A stretch of 64,000 bases of DNA, from assembly GCA_030248295.1 (NCBI GenBank), contig JASANH010000882.1, positions 1 to 64,000 on the forward strand, read 5' to 3'. Below, piece by piece: positions 1-11,378 of the stretch. The notes under the pieces are model-generated. The model was not told the DNA's origin, searched no databases, and saw only the letters and a list, made by a program, of their open reading frames with translations. Every line of letters begins with the position of its first letter. Position 1 is the first letter of the stretch. The DNA comes from Mesodorylaimus sp. YZB2_4. Its lineage: Eukaryota; Nematoda; Enoplea; Dorylaimida; Dorylaimidae. Made by a program: the position numbers and the translations under genes.

Positions 1-239
1 GGTTCGACTCCATCATTATATTGCACTTTTGCTTTGCTTTTTTCGCGAGGCAGAGGCACGTTACTGTGAACAAAGAATATGAGGGTGATCTTGGATTGTG
101 TTTTCAAGTATGGGATAAGCTATCAGATATGATAGGCGAATAAAAGAAGTGATGTTATTTCCTGGTGTCCATATACGTAGGGAGTTAAAAATGTTCGTAC
201 CCTGAGTACCTTCCGCATGAGCTGCAGCAGTGAAATTTT

Positions 240-480
240 TAATTTACACTGCCACACATCCCACTACAACCCTTGCGAGAAATTGCTCAGGCTGCTATCG
301 ATGAATAGGGATTCAAACAAATTGATCATCCACCATACAGTTCAGACCTGGCACCCAGCGACCCAGCGAAAAATCCAAAAAAAGTTTATTGGGGGGGGGA
401 TGATGATTTTTGAGTGATGAGGAAGTGAAATCAGCGACTAAGCGTTTTTTGAGGGGTGTGAGTAATCCTTCTTTTTAATC
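240..480 (+). pseudogene. mariner transposase fossil (C-terminal part)
   Basis: A frame opening at 276 reads REIAQAAIDE, a stop, then GF and, at 327-362, HPPYSSDLAPSD, the mariner motif carrying the last catalytic Asp of the DD34D triad. After a frame slip the text SDEEVKSATKRF at about 412-450 matches the usual C-terminal continuation. The copy has an in-frame stop, has lost the first two thirds of the gene and cannot be active. It is more decayed than the other mariner copy near 60 kb and lies in the opposite orientation. Confidence 0.75.
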
Positions 481-830
481 GATATTCACGCGTTGCACGA
501 AAGTGTAAACAAGTGCATCGGTCTCAGAAGATGTTATGTCGTGAAAGAATAATATGGATTTGTATAGGTTCAATTAAAATGTGGTTAGGCTACGAACTTT
601 TTGAGCTCCCCTCGTTTCTACATATTTTTTTAAAAAGTGCATGCATTCGATCCTGTTAGGCGGACCGAACGAATAATCTCAGGCGCGCGGCTGCAAGTTC
701 CGTTTGAGCTTTATGCTTTTCAAAGGTTTGGATGTATAATAGTCAGTCACCTCATTTCTCAGTTGATCTATGCAGGGACACGCAGTGTTTTGGTCGAAAC
801 TACTTTGTAACAAAAACGAAAAACGGTCTT

Positions 831-1523
831 ATTATTTCCAAAAAAGTCTGTTATGACAGACTCAAAACTTTTAGACCAGCCAATGCACAGGGTGGATGAC
901 CAGGGCTTAGGATGGCTGGTCTACTCGGCCGCACGATGGCAAGGTCCTCTCATGCTGCTTAATGCACACAGTGTGTAATCACCAACACACAGATGCTTGT
1001 CCATATCAGCACCAAAGCCACATAGTCTGTGTGCTGCTGCTCTTTGGAGAGGATCCCCAAAGGATACCAGCTGTTTCACACGATGGCAACCTGAATATGC
1101 TGATGCTCTAGCGCTGCGAGTAACGTGGTACAGCTTGTCGGCAGATCCCAAGCCTTGAGTAACACTCGCAACAGTCTTTCCCCTTTCCAACTGTATGTTC
1201 ATGGTCATGTTTCACTACATCAGGAATGATTTGCGTAGCCGGGGGTTGAACACTCGCTAGTAGTGCGCATTCAACCCGAGAGGCAGACACTTCGAGCCGA
1301 CTATGTAGACCACGAACTGGATCTTTCAATGACCCTCACGATTAGTCGTGGTGCTTGTGTATATTCATGCAGAAAAAGCAGCTTGAGCACGTTTCCTAAT
1401 CAGCCGCTGTTGCGATTAGAAGTGGCCGAGTAGACCAGCCATCCTAAGCCCTGGTTATCCACTCTGTGCATTGGCTGGTCTAATTAGTTTTGAGTCTGTC
1501 ATAACAGACTTTTTGGAAATAAT
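831..1523. mobile_element. ~690-bp element with ~100-bp terminal inverted repeats
   Basis: Positions 831-931 and 1424-1523 are inverted copies of each other with only a few differences. The outer end reads ATTATTTCCAAAAAGTCTG and the inner end TGGCTGGTCTACTCGGCC. Each arm also contains the near-palindrome AGTCTGTTATGACAGACT. The 490 bp between the arms has no credible ORF, so this is a non-autonomous element. A related partial copy lies at about 31279-31425. No clear target-site duplication was found and the transposon superfamily is not assigned. Confidence 0.8.
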
Positions 1524-1548
1524 CCTATACCCCCTGAGTAACAAGCGA

Positions 1549-2410
1549 GGCTTTACGTTATCCCTTACGTTATCATAGAATTTAGGACATGCCTTGGGAT
1601 TTAAAACTGTGAAACTCCCCCCTCAGATCCCCCCCCCGCAGGAAGGTAACTTTTTTCACCAAGATGTCACTAAATTTACTTCCTTTCGCCGTCAGAATAC
1701 TCTGACGGGTGCAAGAAATTCTGACCTGACCCTGACCTTGACCGACCCCTCTGCAAACTTTCTGACTTGACCCTGACCTTGACCAGACCCAAAAAGATTT
1801 TCTGACCTCGACCTTGACTTTGACCAAGGGTCGGTCAATCAGGGTTTTGACCGAATTCTGACCTTGACCTTGAGGTCATTTCTAACACTAGTACATACTG
1901 ATCCACATAGGCTCTGCCCAATGCCAGCCAATACATTCTCTTCAGTTTCTCTCCGTTCCTTTTCATACCATGATGAGACCATTCATGCGCCATAGCCCAC
2001 TGTTCAAATGGTACGACTCATTAAAGGCGGTCACATTCAGTGCATATAACACCAGGCTAATGACGTCATGTCCTTTTTGTGGGGCGAAGGTTGAATTTTT
2101 AGCTAGTCTACAAATTTGAAATAAAAATGCACTATTCCCTGTCAGAAAAATACGATGGTAGCCTGCGATCGGCCTCTCGATGGTGGGCCGATTTTGCAGT
2201 GTTCGATGGATGGGAGGACGCCTTCGAGGGCGATTCTCTTGCTAGGGGGCGCCGTCGGCAATCAAGTGAGGCCTTACGTTATCCTAGAATTTAGGACATG
2301 CCTTGGGATTTAGAACTGTGAGCCCCCCCCCCCCCCCCCCCCCAAGATCCCCACGCAGGAGAGTAAGGTTGAATTTTTAGCTAGTCTACAAAAGTTGCAA
2401 TAAAAATATG
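1549..2410. repeat. pair of diverged direct repeats
   Basis: Two segments recur in the same orientation. The first, around 1549-1650 and 2267-2365, carries TTAGGACATGCCTTGGGATT followed by a C-rich stretch (a run of more than 20 C in the second copy) and a GCAGGA motif. The second, around 2090-2130 and 2370-2407, carries TGAATTTTTAGCTAGTCTAC followed by an A-rich AATAAAAAT stretch. The order suggests parts of one repeat unit present twice. No coding potential is visible. Confidence 0.65.
1700..1880. repeat. degenerate CTGACCTTGACC repeat tract
   Basis: About 180 bp are built from loosely repeated CTGACC and CTTGACC units. The nonamer TGACCTTGA occurs at 1733, 1774, 1859 and 1865. Its reverse complement TCAAGGTCA is the known extended half-site bound by ERR and FTZ-F1/SF-1 nuclear receptors. 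Whether this is a regulatory cluster or only a simple-sequence tract cannot be decided here. Confidence 0.5.
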
Positions 2411-3984
2411 ACCCAATATGTAAATTTAGCAATAAAGTGACCTAACAAACAATTTATTTTGCCCGCAGACCGGATTTATTTTACGCATTAAAACTTTTTC
2501 TCACGCGATGTACATCCCATGAAGGATTCCATTCCACCTTTTACTTATGCACACAACGAACCAGCATTGATGCACTTCTCGTTTTCCTGATTGGAAATTG
2601 CCAGCCGAGCCAACACTTTAGCGATTCAACCTAAAGTAAATGCCCTTCTACACACTGCCTGGTTTAGAGATGGGAGTATTCCGTCAGCAGGTCGGCCTTG
2701 CTAGCTAGCTACTCAAGACTGCTCGAATGCGTTATTAGCTTCACGGACTCGACAGTCCGTATAGTAGAAATATTTCTTGGGTTCTTGTCGAAGTCAGTTT
2801 ATAGCCAAGATCAACTGTATCAGCTAGAACTGTTCCAAAAACAGTCAAAACATGGACCACGTTGTTGACTGGACAAAGAACAAGCTGCCTGCTGGCTGCT
2901 GTGATTCTGCCTTTGCGCCTTTTCTTGAACTTACGTGTCACAGAAATTTCTCACCCGCGACTCTTGTTTTTTCCGCTTTTGTAAGCATCCTCCTGAACCA
3001 AAATCAATGACAGTTCCTGTAGGTCAGTTGGGCGGAAAGCCAAAAATGTGATTCAGTCAACTCGACTTCTGTAGACGCCGTATTTTCTTGAATGCAACTG
3101 GGGGAGTAATTCTTAGGCTCCGCCCAGCATAAGGTAGGCTCATTCGACGAGGTTTTTGATACTCATTAGTCATACCCCAATGAAATATATTTAGCAAGTT
3201 GTCTCACAAAGGCAGTTTTCAACTCACTCCTTTAGTTTAGTTTTTTAATGATGGCTCCAACACGCGATCAGGATAACTCGAACCAGCAATTCTTCTAGCT
3301 GCGTTTCGTTTCTCTTTGAGATCTGCAACATCCGCAAACAGATTTACGAATTTTTACAAATGCAGTAATTCGAAAACTGAGTTAAAACGATTCCAAAAAG
3401 ATTCAGTTACAGTTAAATTCAATTTTAACGAAGAGATTCAGTCTCAGTTTCAGTTAACTGCATCAATGCTGGGGATGTCTCGGAGGCATCAATTCTCAAA
3501 CCAAACGAATATTTCCCTAGGCCACTGTCTCTGGGGCTGCCTAGAGCAAGGCTCGTTTTTTATGATCAGGAACCATTTTTAAATGTATGAAAGCAATTAC
3601 TCATAACGGGCATCACCCAAATCTGTCACAGAAATTTTGTTTGCTCTCCTCGGCTCGAACCTCCTTTTTTGAAATCAAAAGGACGCACCAAATCGAAACA
3701 CAACGAAGAGTGATAGGGTTATTATGTAAAACTGGCTCTGACCAAGTCTAGACAGGTTTGCGCCAGAACGCTTCGCTCGATGTTTCTGTAACGTCTTCCA
3801 TACGTTTACCAAATGTAGTCTGCAGGTTACCGAAAACATGAATAATAAACATCGCTAGTTGTTGAGATACAAAAACTTTCCGAACAGCCTGTGCCTCCAA
3901 CCACTCTGCCATTGAGTAAAGTTACTAATCTTTAGTCCCAGCCTGTGATGTTTTTGATATTTCAGCCCCGACGACTTTGGACCA
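2410..3984. other. intergenic region upstream of the beta-mannosidase
   Basis: No gene is recognised. The 3340-3460 stretch is rich in imperfect TTCAGTT/AAACTGA motifs. A good splice acceptor (GATATTTCAG) ends at 3965, and the frame stays open from there into the mannosidase ORF, so an upstream non-coding or short coding exon probably exists but could not be placed. Confidence 0.5.
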
Positions 3985-3987
3985 GTG

Positions 3988-6780
3988 ATGGGATTTCAGC
4001 ACATTTCTTGGTTTTTTTCCGCTAGTCACATTCTTAACGCTGCAGCTTACCACTTACCACTGACTGGCCCAGGATGGGTGTTACAGTTAGCCACCCACGT
4101 TGACGATAAGGATACACAATGGACAACTAATGTTCAAGTGCCTGGTGATGTGTATCTCGATTTGTACAGAGCTGGAAAAATCGATGATCCCTATTATCGA
4201 GATAACGATATCAAATTGCGGTGGATATCGAGACAGAACTGGACTTATTCCAAAGTTGTTCATTTTCCAACAGAAATTTTAGAGAAAAAGATTATTCTGC
4301 TCAGGGCAGATGGAATCGATACAATCGCTGATATATATTTGAATGATTATTTAATAGGGCAAGGCTCAAACATGTTTCGAGAATATCTTTTCACATTACC
4401 AAAAAAATTATTGAATCTAAATGGCACTCAGACACTCAAATTTCATTTTCAATCACCCACTATTTACAGCAGCCGAAAATCGAATGAACACAAAGAACAG
4501 AGAAATTACACGATCGGTTTAATATGCCGATCAGAATATGAACATGGCGAATGCAATGCAAATTTTATTCGAAAAATGCAAGCTAGTTACGGTTGGGATT
4601 GGGGACCAGCTTTTCCAACTATGGGTATTTGGAAATTTTTGTCTGTCGAGGCAGTCGGCAGTTGCTATTTGAAAAGATTTTCTGTCGTACCCACCAAAGC
4701 TAGGTCTCAATGGATTTTAAACGCAGAATTTTTTCTTTTTTGTAATGAAAAATTTCAAGAAAAAATTGAATTTTGCGTGAGCTTGGGAGATTTTGATTTT
4801 CAAAATTGTTGGAAAGAAAGTGTTTTCCAAAATAAAATCGGACTTCGGACAATTTTCCGTCAAATTAAACTGCCACAAAATGTCAAAATTGACTTATGGT
4901 GGCCGAATTTACTCGGGCGTCAACGTCTGTACAAGATTGTGGGTGCCATGCATGCTGGTGAGGATAGTGCTCTTGGTCGAGTGCATGTGGGGTTCCGCCA
5001 AGTTCACCTGATCCAAGATCCAGTAGTTTTGCCAAAAGCAGAACCTGGACTAACATTTTATCTAAAAATTAATGAAATTCCAGTTTTCTTGAAAGGCGCA
5101 AATTGGATTCCCGGTGATTCGTTTCAGACTCGTTTAAACACTGATCCAGATCGATTAGAATTCTATTTTCGCTCAATGCGGGAAGCCAATATGAATTGTA
5201 TTCGAGTTTGGGGTGGCGGCGTTTATGAATCGGATCTATTTTATACACTGGCTGATCGATATGGCATTATGATTTGGCATGATATGATGTTTGCGGTGAA
5301 TCTGTATCCATCGACTCCCGATTTCATCCAAAATGTCCGTCAAGAAATCCAAGATCAAGTGAATCGACTGAAATATCATCCATCGATCGTCATTTGGGCT
5401 GGAAATAATGAGAATGAATTAGGACTTGTAGGTTATTGGTATCAACCTATGGATGGCCCTAGCGAATATTACAGCCGGGACTATTTGATTTTGTATAATT
5501 CTACAATCTACGATGTGATCAACAAGACTGATTTCTATTCCAGACCGTACGTTCTCTCCTCGCCAAGCAATGGTTTAGAAACGATTCGGGAAGGCGGTAT
5601 TTCCACTCGCCCTAATGACAATCTGCATGGCGATGTACACTTTTATAGCTACAGCGGGGATGCGTGGTCATGGACAAAATATCCTACAGTTCGCTGCGCC
5701 ACTGAATATGGATATTTGTCGATGCCATCAATTGAAACACTGCAGCAAGCCTTGAATGAATCGGATTTGGAATATTATTTCAGTCAACAAATGAAACATA
5801 GACAACATCACGACACTGGCAGAGATATGCTGGGGAATATTTTGAGTCAGTTCAATCTATTCGGATGTTCAATGGAGAATATAGACTCCTTAGCAAATTC
5901 AGACACTGGTGACATTGACCATAAGCCGTGCGCTATGAAAGGAAAGGAACGACTGGAAGACATTATCTACTTGTCACAAATTCATCAAGCAATGGCATAT
6001 AAAACAGAAACTGAGCATTATCGACGATGGAGATCGATGATCAATGAAAACGGAGAAGGCTACACAATGTGTGCTCTGTATTGGCAATTGAATGACATTT
6101 GGCAAGCGCAGACCTGGTCGAGCATAGATTACGGATTGAAATGGAAAGCAGCTCACTACGAAGCCAAAAGATTTTTTGCTCCTTTGATCGTTTCTCCATA
6201 TATTACGGATGACGGGGGCTTAAAAGTTGTGGTTGTCAGTGATTGCAGTAGGGAATACAATAATTTGACCTTGGTCATAAGGGCAATGGACTGGCGAAAA
6301 CTACGTCCAATAGTGGAATATAGCGTTGACATTAAAGAGATAAAGCCAAATTCAGGATCAATCGTTTATGAAAATCCGATTTCAGCGTTTAGAGAACGCG
6401 TATCAATAAGTCTGCTGGATTTAGTCCTGGTAGATTCGGACACTAATGAAGAGCTGACACCGCATAACACGCTGTTTCTGGAAAAACTTGTTGATGTCCC
6501 TTTCACAAAATTTGGGCGAGTATTAATCGATAAAGTGATCAGGGAAGGATCGAAAGTAATTCGTATTGATTTAGTGGCCACTGCAATAGCTCCATTCGTT
6601 TGGTTAGATGTGACTGGCGTAGTGGGATATTTCAGCGACAATTTCTTCACCATGACTACGAGGACGAGAAGAGTCAAATTCATTGGTTGGAAGAATATTG
6701 ATTTTAAAGAATTTAAGGCTAGCTTGAGAGTGAAATCGCTAGGTGATATTTATAGAGTTGAAAAACCAAACAGATCTTGA
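3988..6780 (+). CDS. MANBA: beta-mannosidase, glycoside hydrolase family 2
   Basis: This gene encodes a lysosomal exo-enzyme that removes beta-linked mannose from the non-reducing end of glycans, the last step in degrading the N-glycan core. It is 930 residues from the ATG at 3988, close to the usual length. The N-terminus is hydrophobic (HISWFFSASHILNAAAYHL) and fits a secretory signal. The sugar-binding and sandwich domains fill roughly residues 25-350. Family motifs include NWIPGDSF and RVWGGGVYE. WAGNNENE places the acid/base Glu near residue 475, and CATEYGYLS places the nucleophile Glu near residue 573. The ORF runs unbroken for 2.8 kb, unlike the intron-rich neighbours. An acceptor at 3964-3965 just upstream suggests an extra 5' exon, and the frame is open back to it, so a short N-terminal extension cannot be excluded. 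AATAAA follows 14 bp after the stop. Confidence 0.96.
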   Translation: MGFQHISWFFSASHILNAAAYHLPLTGPGWVLQLATHVDDKDTQWTTNVQVPGDVYLDLYRAGKIDDPYYRDNDIKLRWISRQNWTYSKVVHFPTEILEKKIILLRADGIDTIADIYLNDYLIGQGSNMFREYLFTLPKKLLNLNGTQTLKFHFQSPTIYSSRKSNEHKEQRNYTIGLICRSEYEHGECNANFIRKMQASYGWDWGPAFPTMGIWKFLSVEAVGSCYLKRFSVVPTKARSQWILNAEFFLFCNEKFQEKIEFCVSLGDFDFQNCWKESVFQNKIGLRTIFRQIKLPQNVKIDLWWPNLLGRQRLYKIVGAMHAGEDSALGRVHVGFRQVHLIQDPVVLPKAEPGLTFYLKINEIPVFLKGANWIPGDSFQTRLNTDPDRLEFYFRSMREANMNCIRVWGGGVYESDLFYTLADRYGIMIWHDMMFAVNLYPSTPDFIQNVRQEIQDQVNRLKYHPSIVIWAGNNENELGLVGYWYQPMDGPSEYYSRDYLILYNSTIYDVINKTDFYSRPYVLSSPSNGLETIREGGISTRPNDNLHGDVHFYSYSGDAWSWTKYPTVRCATEYGYLSMPSIETLQQALNESDLEYYFSQQMKHRQHHDTGRDMLGNILSQFNLFGCSMENIDSLANSDTGDIDHKPCAMKGKERLEDIIYLSQIHQAMAYKTETEHYRRWRSMINENGEGYTMCALYWQLNDIWQAQTWSSIDYGLKWKAAHYEAKRFFAPLIVSPYITDDGGLKVVVVSDCSREYNNLTLVIRAMDWRKLRPIVEYSVDIKEIKPNSGSIVYENPISAFRERVSISLLDLVLVDSDTNEELTPHNTLFLEKLVDVPFTKFGRVLIDKVIREGSKVIRIDLVATAIAPFVWLDVTGVVGYFSDNFFTMTTRTRRVKFIGWKNIDFKEFKASLRVKSLGDIYRVEKPNRS

Positions 6781-6793
6781 TTCTAGAACTAGC

Positions 6794-6799
6794 AATAAA
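6794..6799 (+). terminator. polyadenylation signal of the beta-mannosidase gene
   Basis: A canonical AATAAA lies 14 bp after the stop codon. The short spacing implies a very short 3' untranslated region. Confidence 0.6.
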
Positions 6800-7150
6800 C
6801 TTCCACACCCCAGCAACCCTCAGTACCATGCTGTTTCTCCATAAGCTTTCAATGTGTGCAATGTTTTTATTTCTATGAGCCATCCTGCACATCTTCAACT
6901 CGAGAGATCCCTGCCCATCTTCTAAAGCTGGCATGGCGCCCAGCCGTTTCGAGTCGCTATCAGTCTGCCGCCTCTCCCGGCTACATGATTTCTGCTCTGC
7001 TCTGCTCTACCTGATTACTACGTACCTTCATATGTACAAAGAAACGACTTGGATTAACTTGCTCCATTTACAGGGTGGGCCATACTGTAAGTCTTGTAAC
7101 CAGGCGGTTTCAAACTCCCACGGAATGCGATCAATGCGCCAGTTGTTGCA

Positions 7151-7424
7151 CCTTAAAGGGTTGGCGAACAACAAATTGGCGCGCAGCAGACGGGGATCCC
7201 CTGTCTGCTGCGCGAGGGAAAACGCGCGCTGCTTTCAGCAGACGAAAGAGAATCCCCAGCCTGCTGCGCAAGGGAAAATGGTAACTACACAATGCGCAAT
7301 GCGCGAGCAAAATCGTCAATTAAAACATTTCCGCTTGTCTGAACGCCTGTCACTGCTTGGCGTAGCCCTTAAAGAATTGTCTGCTATTTTCCCGCCAAAT
7401 TGTTGTTCGCCAGCCATTTAAAGG
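7151..7424. mobile_element. ~275-bp MITE-like inverted-repeat element
   Basis: The left end (7151-7182) and right end (7393-7424) are inverted copies sharing TGGCGAACAACAA and TTTGGCG. The interior contains a second strong palindrome centred near 7200, where GCGCAGCAGAC and GTCTGCTGCGC flank GGGGATCCCC. ORFs crossing this block on both strands are by-products of the palindromes. No target duplication is obvious. Confidence 0.7.
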
Positions 7425-7794
7425 TCCACATGTCTGCTGTGTTAAGCGTTGTAACCGTTTTTGGAATTCCTTCTTGCTGTTCCTACAACGAGATTTGGGC
7501 GGCTACATTGAGTGGTCATAGAAAGATAGAGAGTATTTTGCATTTCCTTATTGTTAATAGCCATTACAGTGACTCCTAGCCAAGACCTTGTCTCACAAAC
7601 AAGTCGGATATGTTGACGTAGTTTACTCGCACCATACCGTACACCGAGAGAAACACTGATGAGACTAAATAGGATACCAACATCAGACTGTCAGTGCAAT
7701 TCACGAAACAAAAGAATGACAAAGGAACCAGTCAGCATGACCTGGACACAATGTTGACATGGGCCAGACAGCCAGAGGGGCCGTCCAGATTGCA

Positions 7795-8075
7795 CCTCGG
7801 CTGCCGAGCCCGCCGAGCTGAGCCAGCCGCGAGCCGAGCCAGCCGAGCTTTTCAGCTGAGGTGTCGTTCACATTGCGACTATCAGCTGAGCCAGCTCAGC
7901 CCGCGGTCGGCTCGGCTTGCGGCTGGCTCGGTTTGTGGCTTGCGGTTGGCTCGGCTTGGCTGGCTCGGCTGGACTGTTCACATTCAGCTCGGTCTGCGGC
8001 TCGCGCTCGGCCAGCTCGGCTGGAAAAGTTGAAAATTTTCAACTTTTCTAGCCGAGCCAGCCGAGCTTGGAACAA
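7795..8075. repeat. GC-rich GGCTCGGCT palindromic repeat block
   Basis: The block is made of many GAGCCAGCC/GGCTGGCTC units. Its left part is mostly in one orientation and its right part in the other, so the strand can fold on itself. At 8015-8056 it ends in a long hairpin centred on GAAAATTTTC, with arms of about 20 bp and one mismatch. Two ACATT-containing spacers interrupt it. The three ORFs that cross it translate into low-complexity text and are not genes. Confidence 0.7.
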
Positions 8076-9268
8076 TCGTTCTGGAGTTATCAACAGGAGA
8101 GTAGCCAATCTCGATAAAAATATGGATTATGATTAAATTATTCAATTATTGTGAACTTATGAAACGGTTTATCGGTTCTAGCTGCTAGAAATCTCGAGAA
8201 CTTCAAGGTTCAAACCAGGGAACTTGGTAAAAAAAAGCGGATAGTCTGATGCGAGTCGGCATCATTTGTGTGCTGAGGGATCGTGTGGGACTGAGGTGTC
8301 AAACTTGGCATTATAATCTAAAACGGGATTAGAGAAATGATCCCGAGGAAGTCCGCTAAATAGTGCGATTAAAGATTTACAGAAGGCACGCTAATTGAAT
8401 TTAGAAACGAGGAACTACAGGGTTCCCCCCCTCCAGTCCACCAGGAGTTGCCCAGCAATGCATCGTGAGGGATTACTAAAAGGCAGTAGGTGAACCGATT
8501 TAGCAACCTGTTAACTACTGTAGTAGTTCAATTACTGTTCCTCCTCATTCTATCATTATAGATAGAACTGTTGACGCCCATTCTACTATTTACAAAATAT
8601 TCCTTAGCCAAACTTTAGCGCTAACGTCTGAATAATGTCTATTTTGCGTATTTATTGGGTTTCTTGTTCCCTTTGAAATAACGTCTCATTTAAGTAAACT
8701 TAGACCTGAGCTTCCATCTAAAACTTGAATGAACTGCATTATGTCAGAGTAACGGAGTTGAAATGCAAGGGTGCCTTTTAAAATGTTTAGCTAAAGCATT
8801 TTGGCAGTTATGGCTCCGTCCAAGCATACAGTCAAGCAGGATGAGCAGCTGGTCTATGAAACCTAGATTCGTGAACTGCTACCAACGCGTAGTGAGCTCC
8901 TGGAGAGCACAACTACTGTACTTACTACTACAAAACAAGCTAGTTTGTGAGCAGGACCAGTTTACAATTATAGATGAGAGTTCATCGTCAGACATATAAA
9001 GTCCTATCCTCATCAACCACTTGTCCATCAGCCTGCCTAACAAGGGACATCGCCAACCGTTAAGTGGACTTGACATAACCTATGGTTGTAATGTGTTCCT
9101 AGGTGCGATAGAAGGTTTCTGCGAATAACCTCCACCGCAGCAGTGGCAACGTCGAAGTTCTGCGGGTTTTTTGAATTCCTTTTGACCCAGGTACCCAGTG
9201 TGTTGTAAGCAGCAGGCTGAGCAAAGTTCGGCGGGGCAGCATGAAAGAAACGGATGAAGTTGAATCTC

Positions 9269-10904
9269 TCAAGGCGCACATACTCATGTAGCGTGAGCTC
9301 CTGTAGCCTGTACGGGCCACCCTTCTACTTCGCGTTACCTTAGCGCGAGAGGTAGCATGTACCTTTTCGAGCAGACCTACCCTTACTTTGAGTTCGCCTT
9401 TGCCCCAAGGAAGAGTTTTGAAACTTCAACTGCTGGGGAAAAATGAAAAATTGACGAGTTTGAGCGAACTAAAAAATTACCTGTTTTATTGAAATACTCT
9501 ATAAATGTGTACTTCTCAGCATCTAATTTTAAAATTCTATCCATGTATATTTCGCATCCCATGCTACTAGGGCTACTGTCACCACAACTTTAAGTGTTCT
9601 TACACTCTTTCACAACTGCATTTATTCAATGACAAGGCGAGCAGAACGGATGGGAACATAGTATCAGCAAAATCGAACAGTCTCACAACAGGACACAATA
9701 GATCACATGACCTGATCAATATCGATGAATCAACTGACAAGGACCAGACTAAACCTGACATCAATTCCATTTGAAATTCAGTTCAACTCACAGTCAACCA
9801 AAGTGAACCTGTCTGGGTAATTCAAACTCTTGGAGACAGGGTGAGATTCCAGTTCTGGATCAGAACGGTATCTAGAAAAAAAAAATGTCAGGTTGGGTAT
9901 TTTCGATCCAAAGAACCTAAGGATGTTCGAATACACGGGTACTACAGACGATAGGAGACCCAATACCCGATCGGAATACCCACTGGATTTGAGAAGTAAT
10001 AGCAACAAGGGTGTGGAAACTAATGGGACGTTTCACCGTTCAGGCATTTCCCTCCCCTCTCCACGACATAAGAAAACAGGCCAGGATAAGAAAGGAATCA
10101 CATTAGCAATGCACAGAAACCACTTACTCGGAAGCCAATTTTTCCACGCTTTTTTCCAAGCGCATCTTCCCACTTTTTCTCAGAATTCCAGTAGTCAGCC
10201 CCGCGTACCTCGATGGGCGCTGTGTTTCGATCGTTTTGATCACGGGACCTTGCGTCATCTTCGTCGGGGCTGGTTCATATTCATCTTCGTCGCTTGGCCG
10301 CCCTGACAGGTGGACGTAATGCCAATACAGATAAAAATTCTTCAGTTAATAACTTTGCTAGGCCATATACGTAAATAAAATTCAACGCGGCCTCCAAGCA
10401 GCATCGTCATCCACTCCTGGGTTTTTGTCAGATCGTCTCCATCGACATACTATAAATTCCGCCCCCATTCGTTACATACTAGCGAAGTCGAACTTCACTG
10501 ATTTCAGAAAAAACAAGCATTTAATAAAAAAATATGCCACAAAACCTTAAAACTTACTGCTCCTAATTTTCTCCACGTTCAAATTCCATAAAACCGGTCA
10601 AAATAACCCCAAAAAACTATTTCCGAATATTTAAAAGAATTAATTTCGTTTAACGAGAGAGCCCGCTACATTCATGTGTAGAAAACGGACCAGAAACGAG
10701 AAGTAGTCCGGAAACTACATGCCATGTAGCTCGCAAGTACAGGCTACATGAGACCAAAAACGGGTCTTCATACTTGTCGTGTACCATTGAGCGGTAGCCT
10801 GTACCTGGGGTAAGCAGCTACAGTATGAAAAAATAGCCAATGTGCGCGGTGCTCGCGACTGGAGTCGCTACAGCTACAGGCTACACGAGAAGTATATTCC
10901 GCGC
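9269..10904. mobile_element. 1.64-kb insertion interrupting the left arm of the fold-back element
   Basis: The right arm reads continuously across the junction CACGTTTAGACGAGATTCAAC. The left arm reads GAATCTC, then 1.64 kb of foreign sequence, then CTAAACGTGG. The two ends of the insert resemble each other in inverted orientation, both containing ATACT followed by TGTAGC and CTGTAGC(C)TGTA words. Similar GTAGCCTGTAC and GCTACATG words recur at 10660-10890. This is what a second transposon nested in the first would leave. The ORFs inside are short and not convincing. Confidence 0.6.
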
Positions 10905-11378
10905 CTAAACGTGGCAGGCACTGCCTCAAAATTCTAGCAGCATTACTGGATTACCACTATTTCGTTATCAAAATTGATAATTATTAACGCTGGTTGGCTA
11001 ATTGCTTGAAGGTAAGTTGCAATTTAAGTGACCTGTGTTTTTTGTGATTTGGTTTAAGTGATTTTTGCTGGCATTTTAGAGCTATGAGTCTGAATATACT
11101 GTACTGACCTTTTTCAGCTTTTGTCATCGGCCTTCAGTTTGGTTGGGAGTTTTGAGTTTCACCCAATCAACTCGGCGTTTCGAAGCACAATTTTCGTGAT
11201 TGATGGTAAGGATGATTTTTCGTTTTATAAAAATTCCTCAACAATGGGTTTTGTTGCAATCCCCGCAAAAAGTTTTCAAACTTATTGAGTGGTCCTCAAA
11301 ATAGGGCCAAAAATCTAAAAATGCGATATTTCTCTTTTTGCAGTGCTACCAACGGCAGTGATTCCTGTTTTTACAATA

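Noticed and set aside
7694-8136. Overlapping ORFs in the GC-rich block (RLGWLGW, RASRAF text)
   Set aside because: They are low-complexity products of the GGCTCGGCT repeat.
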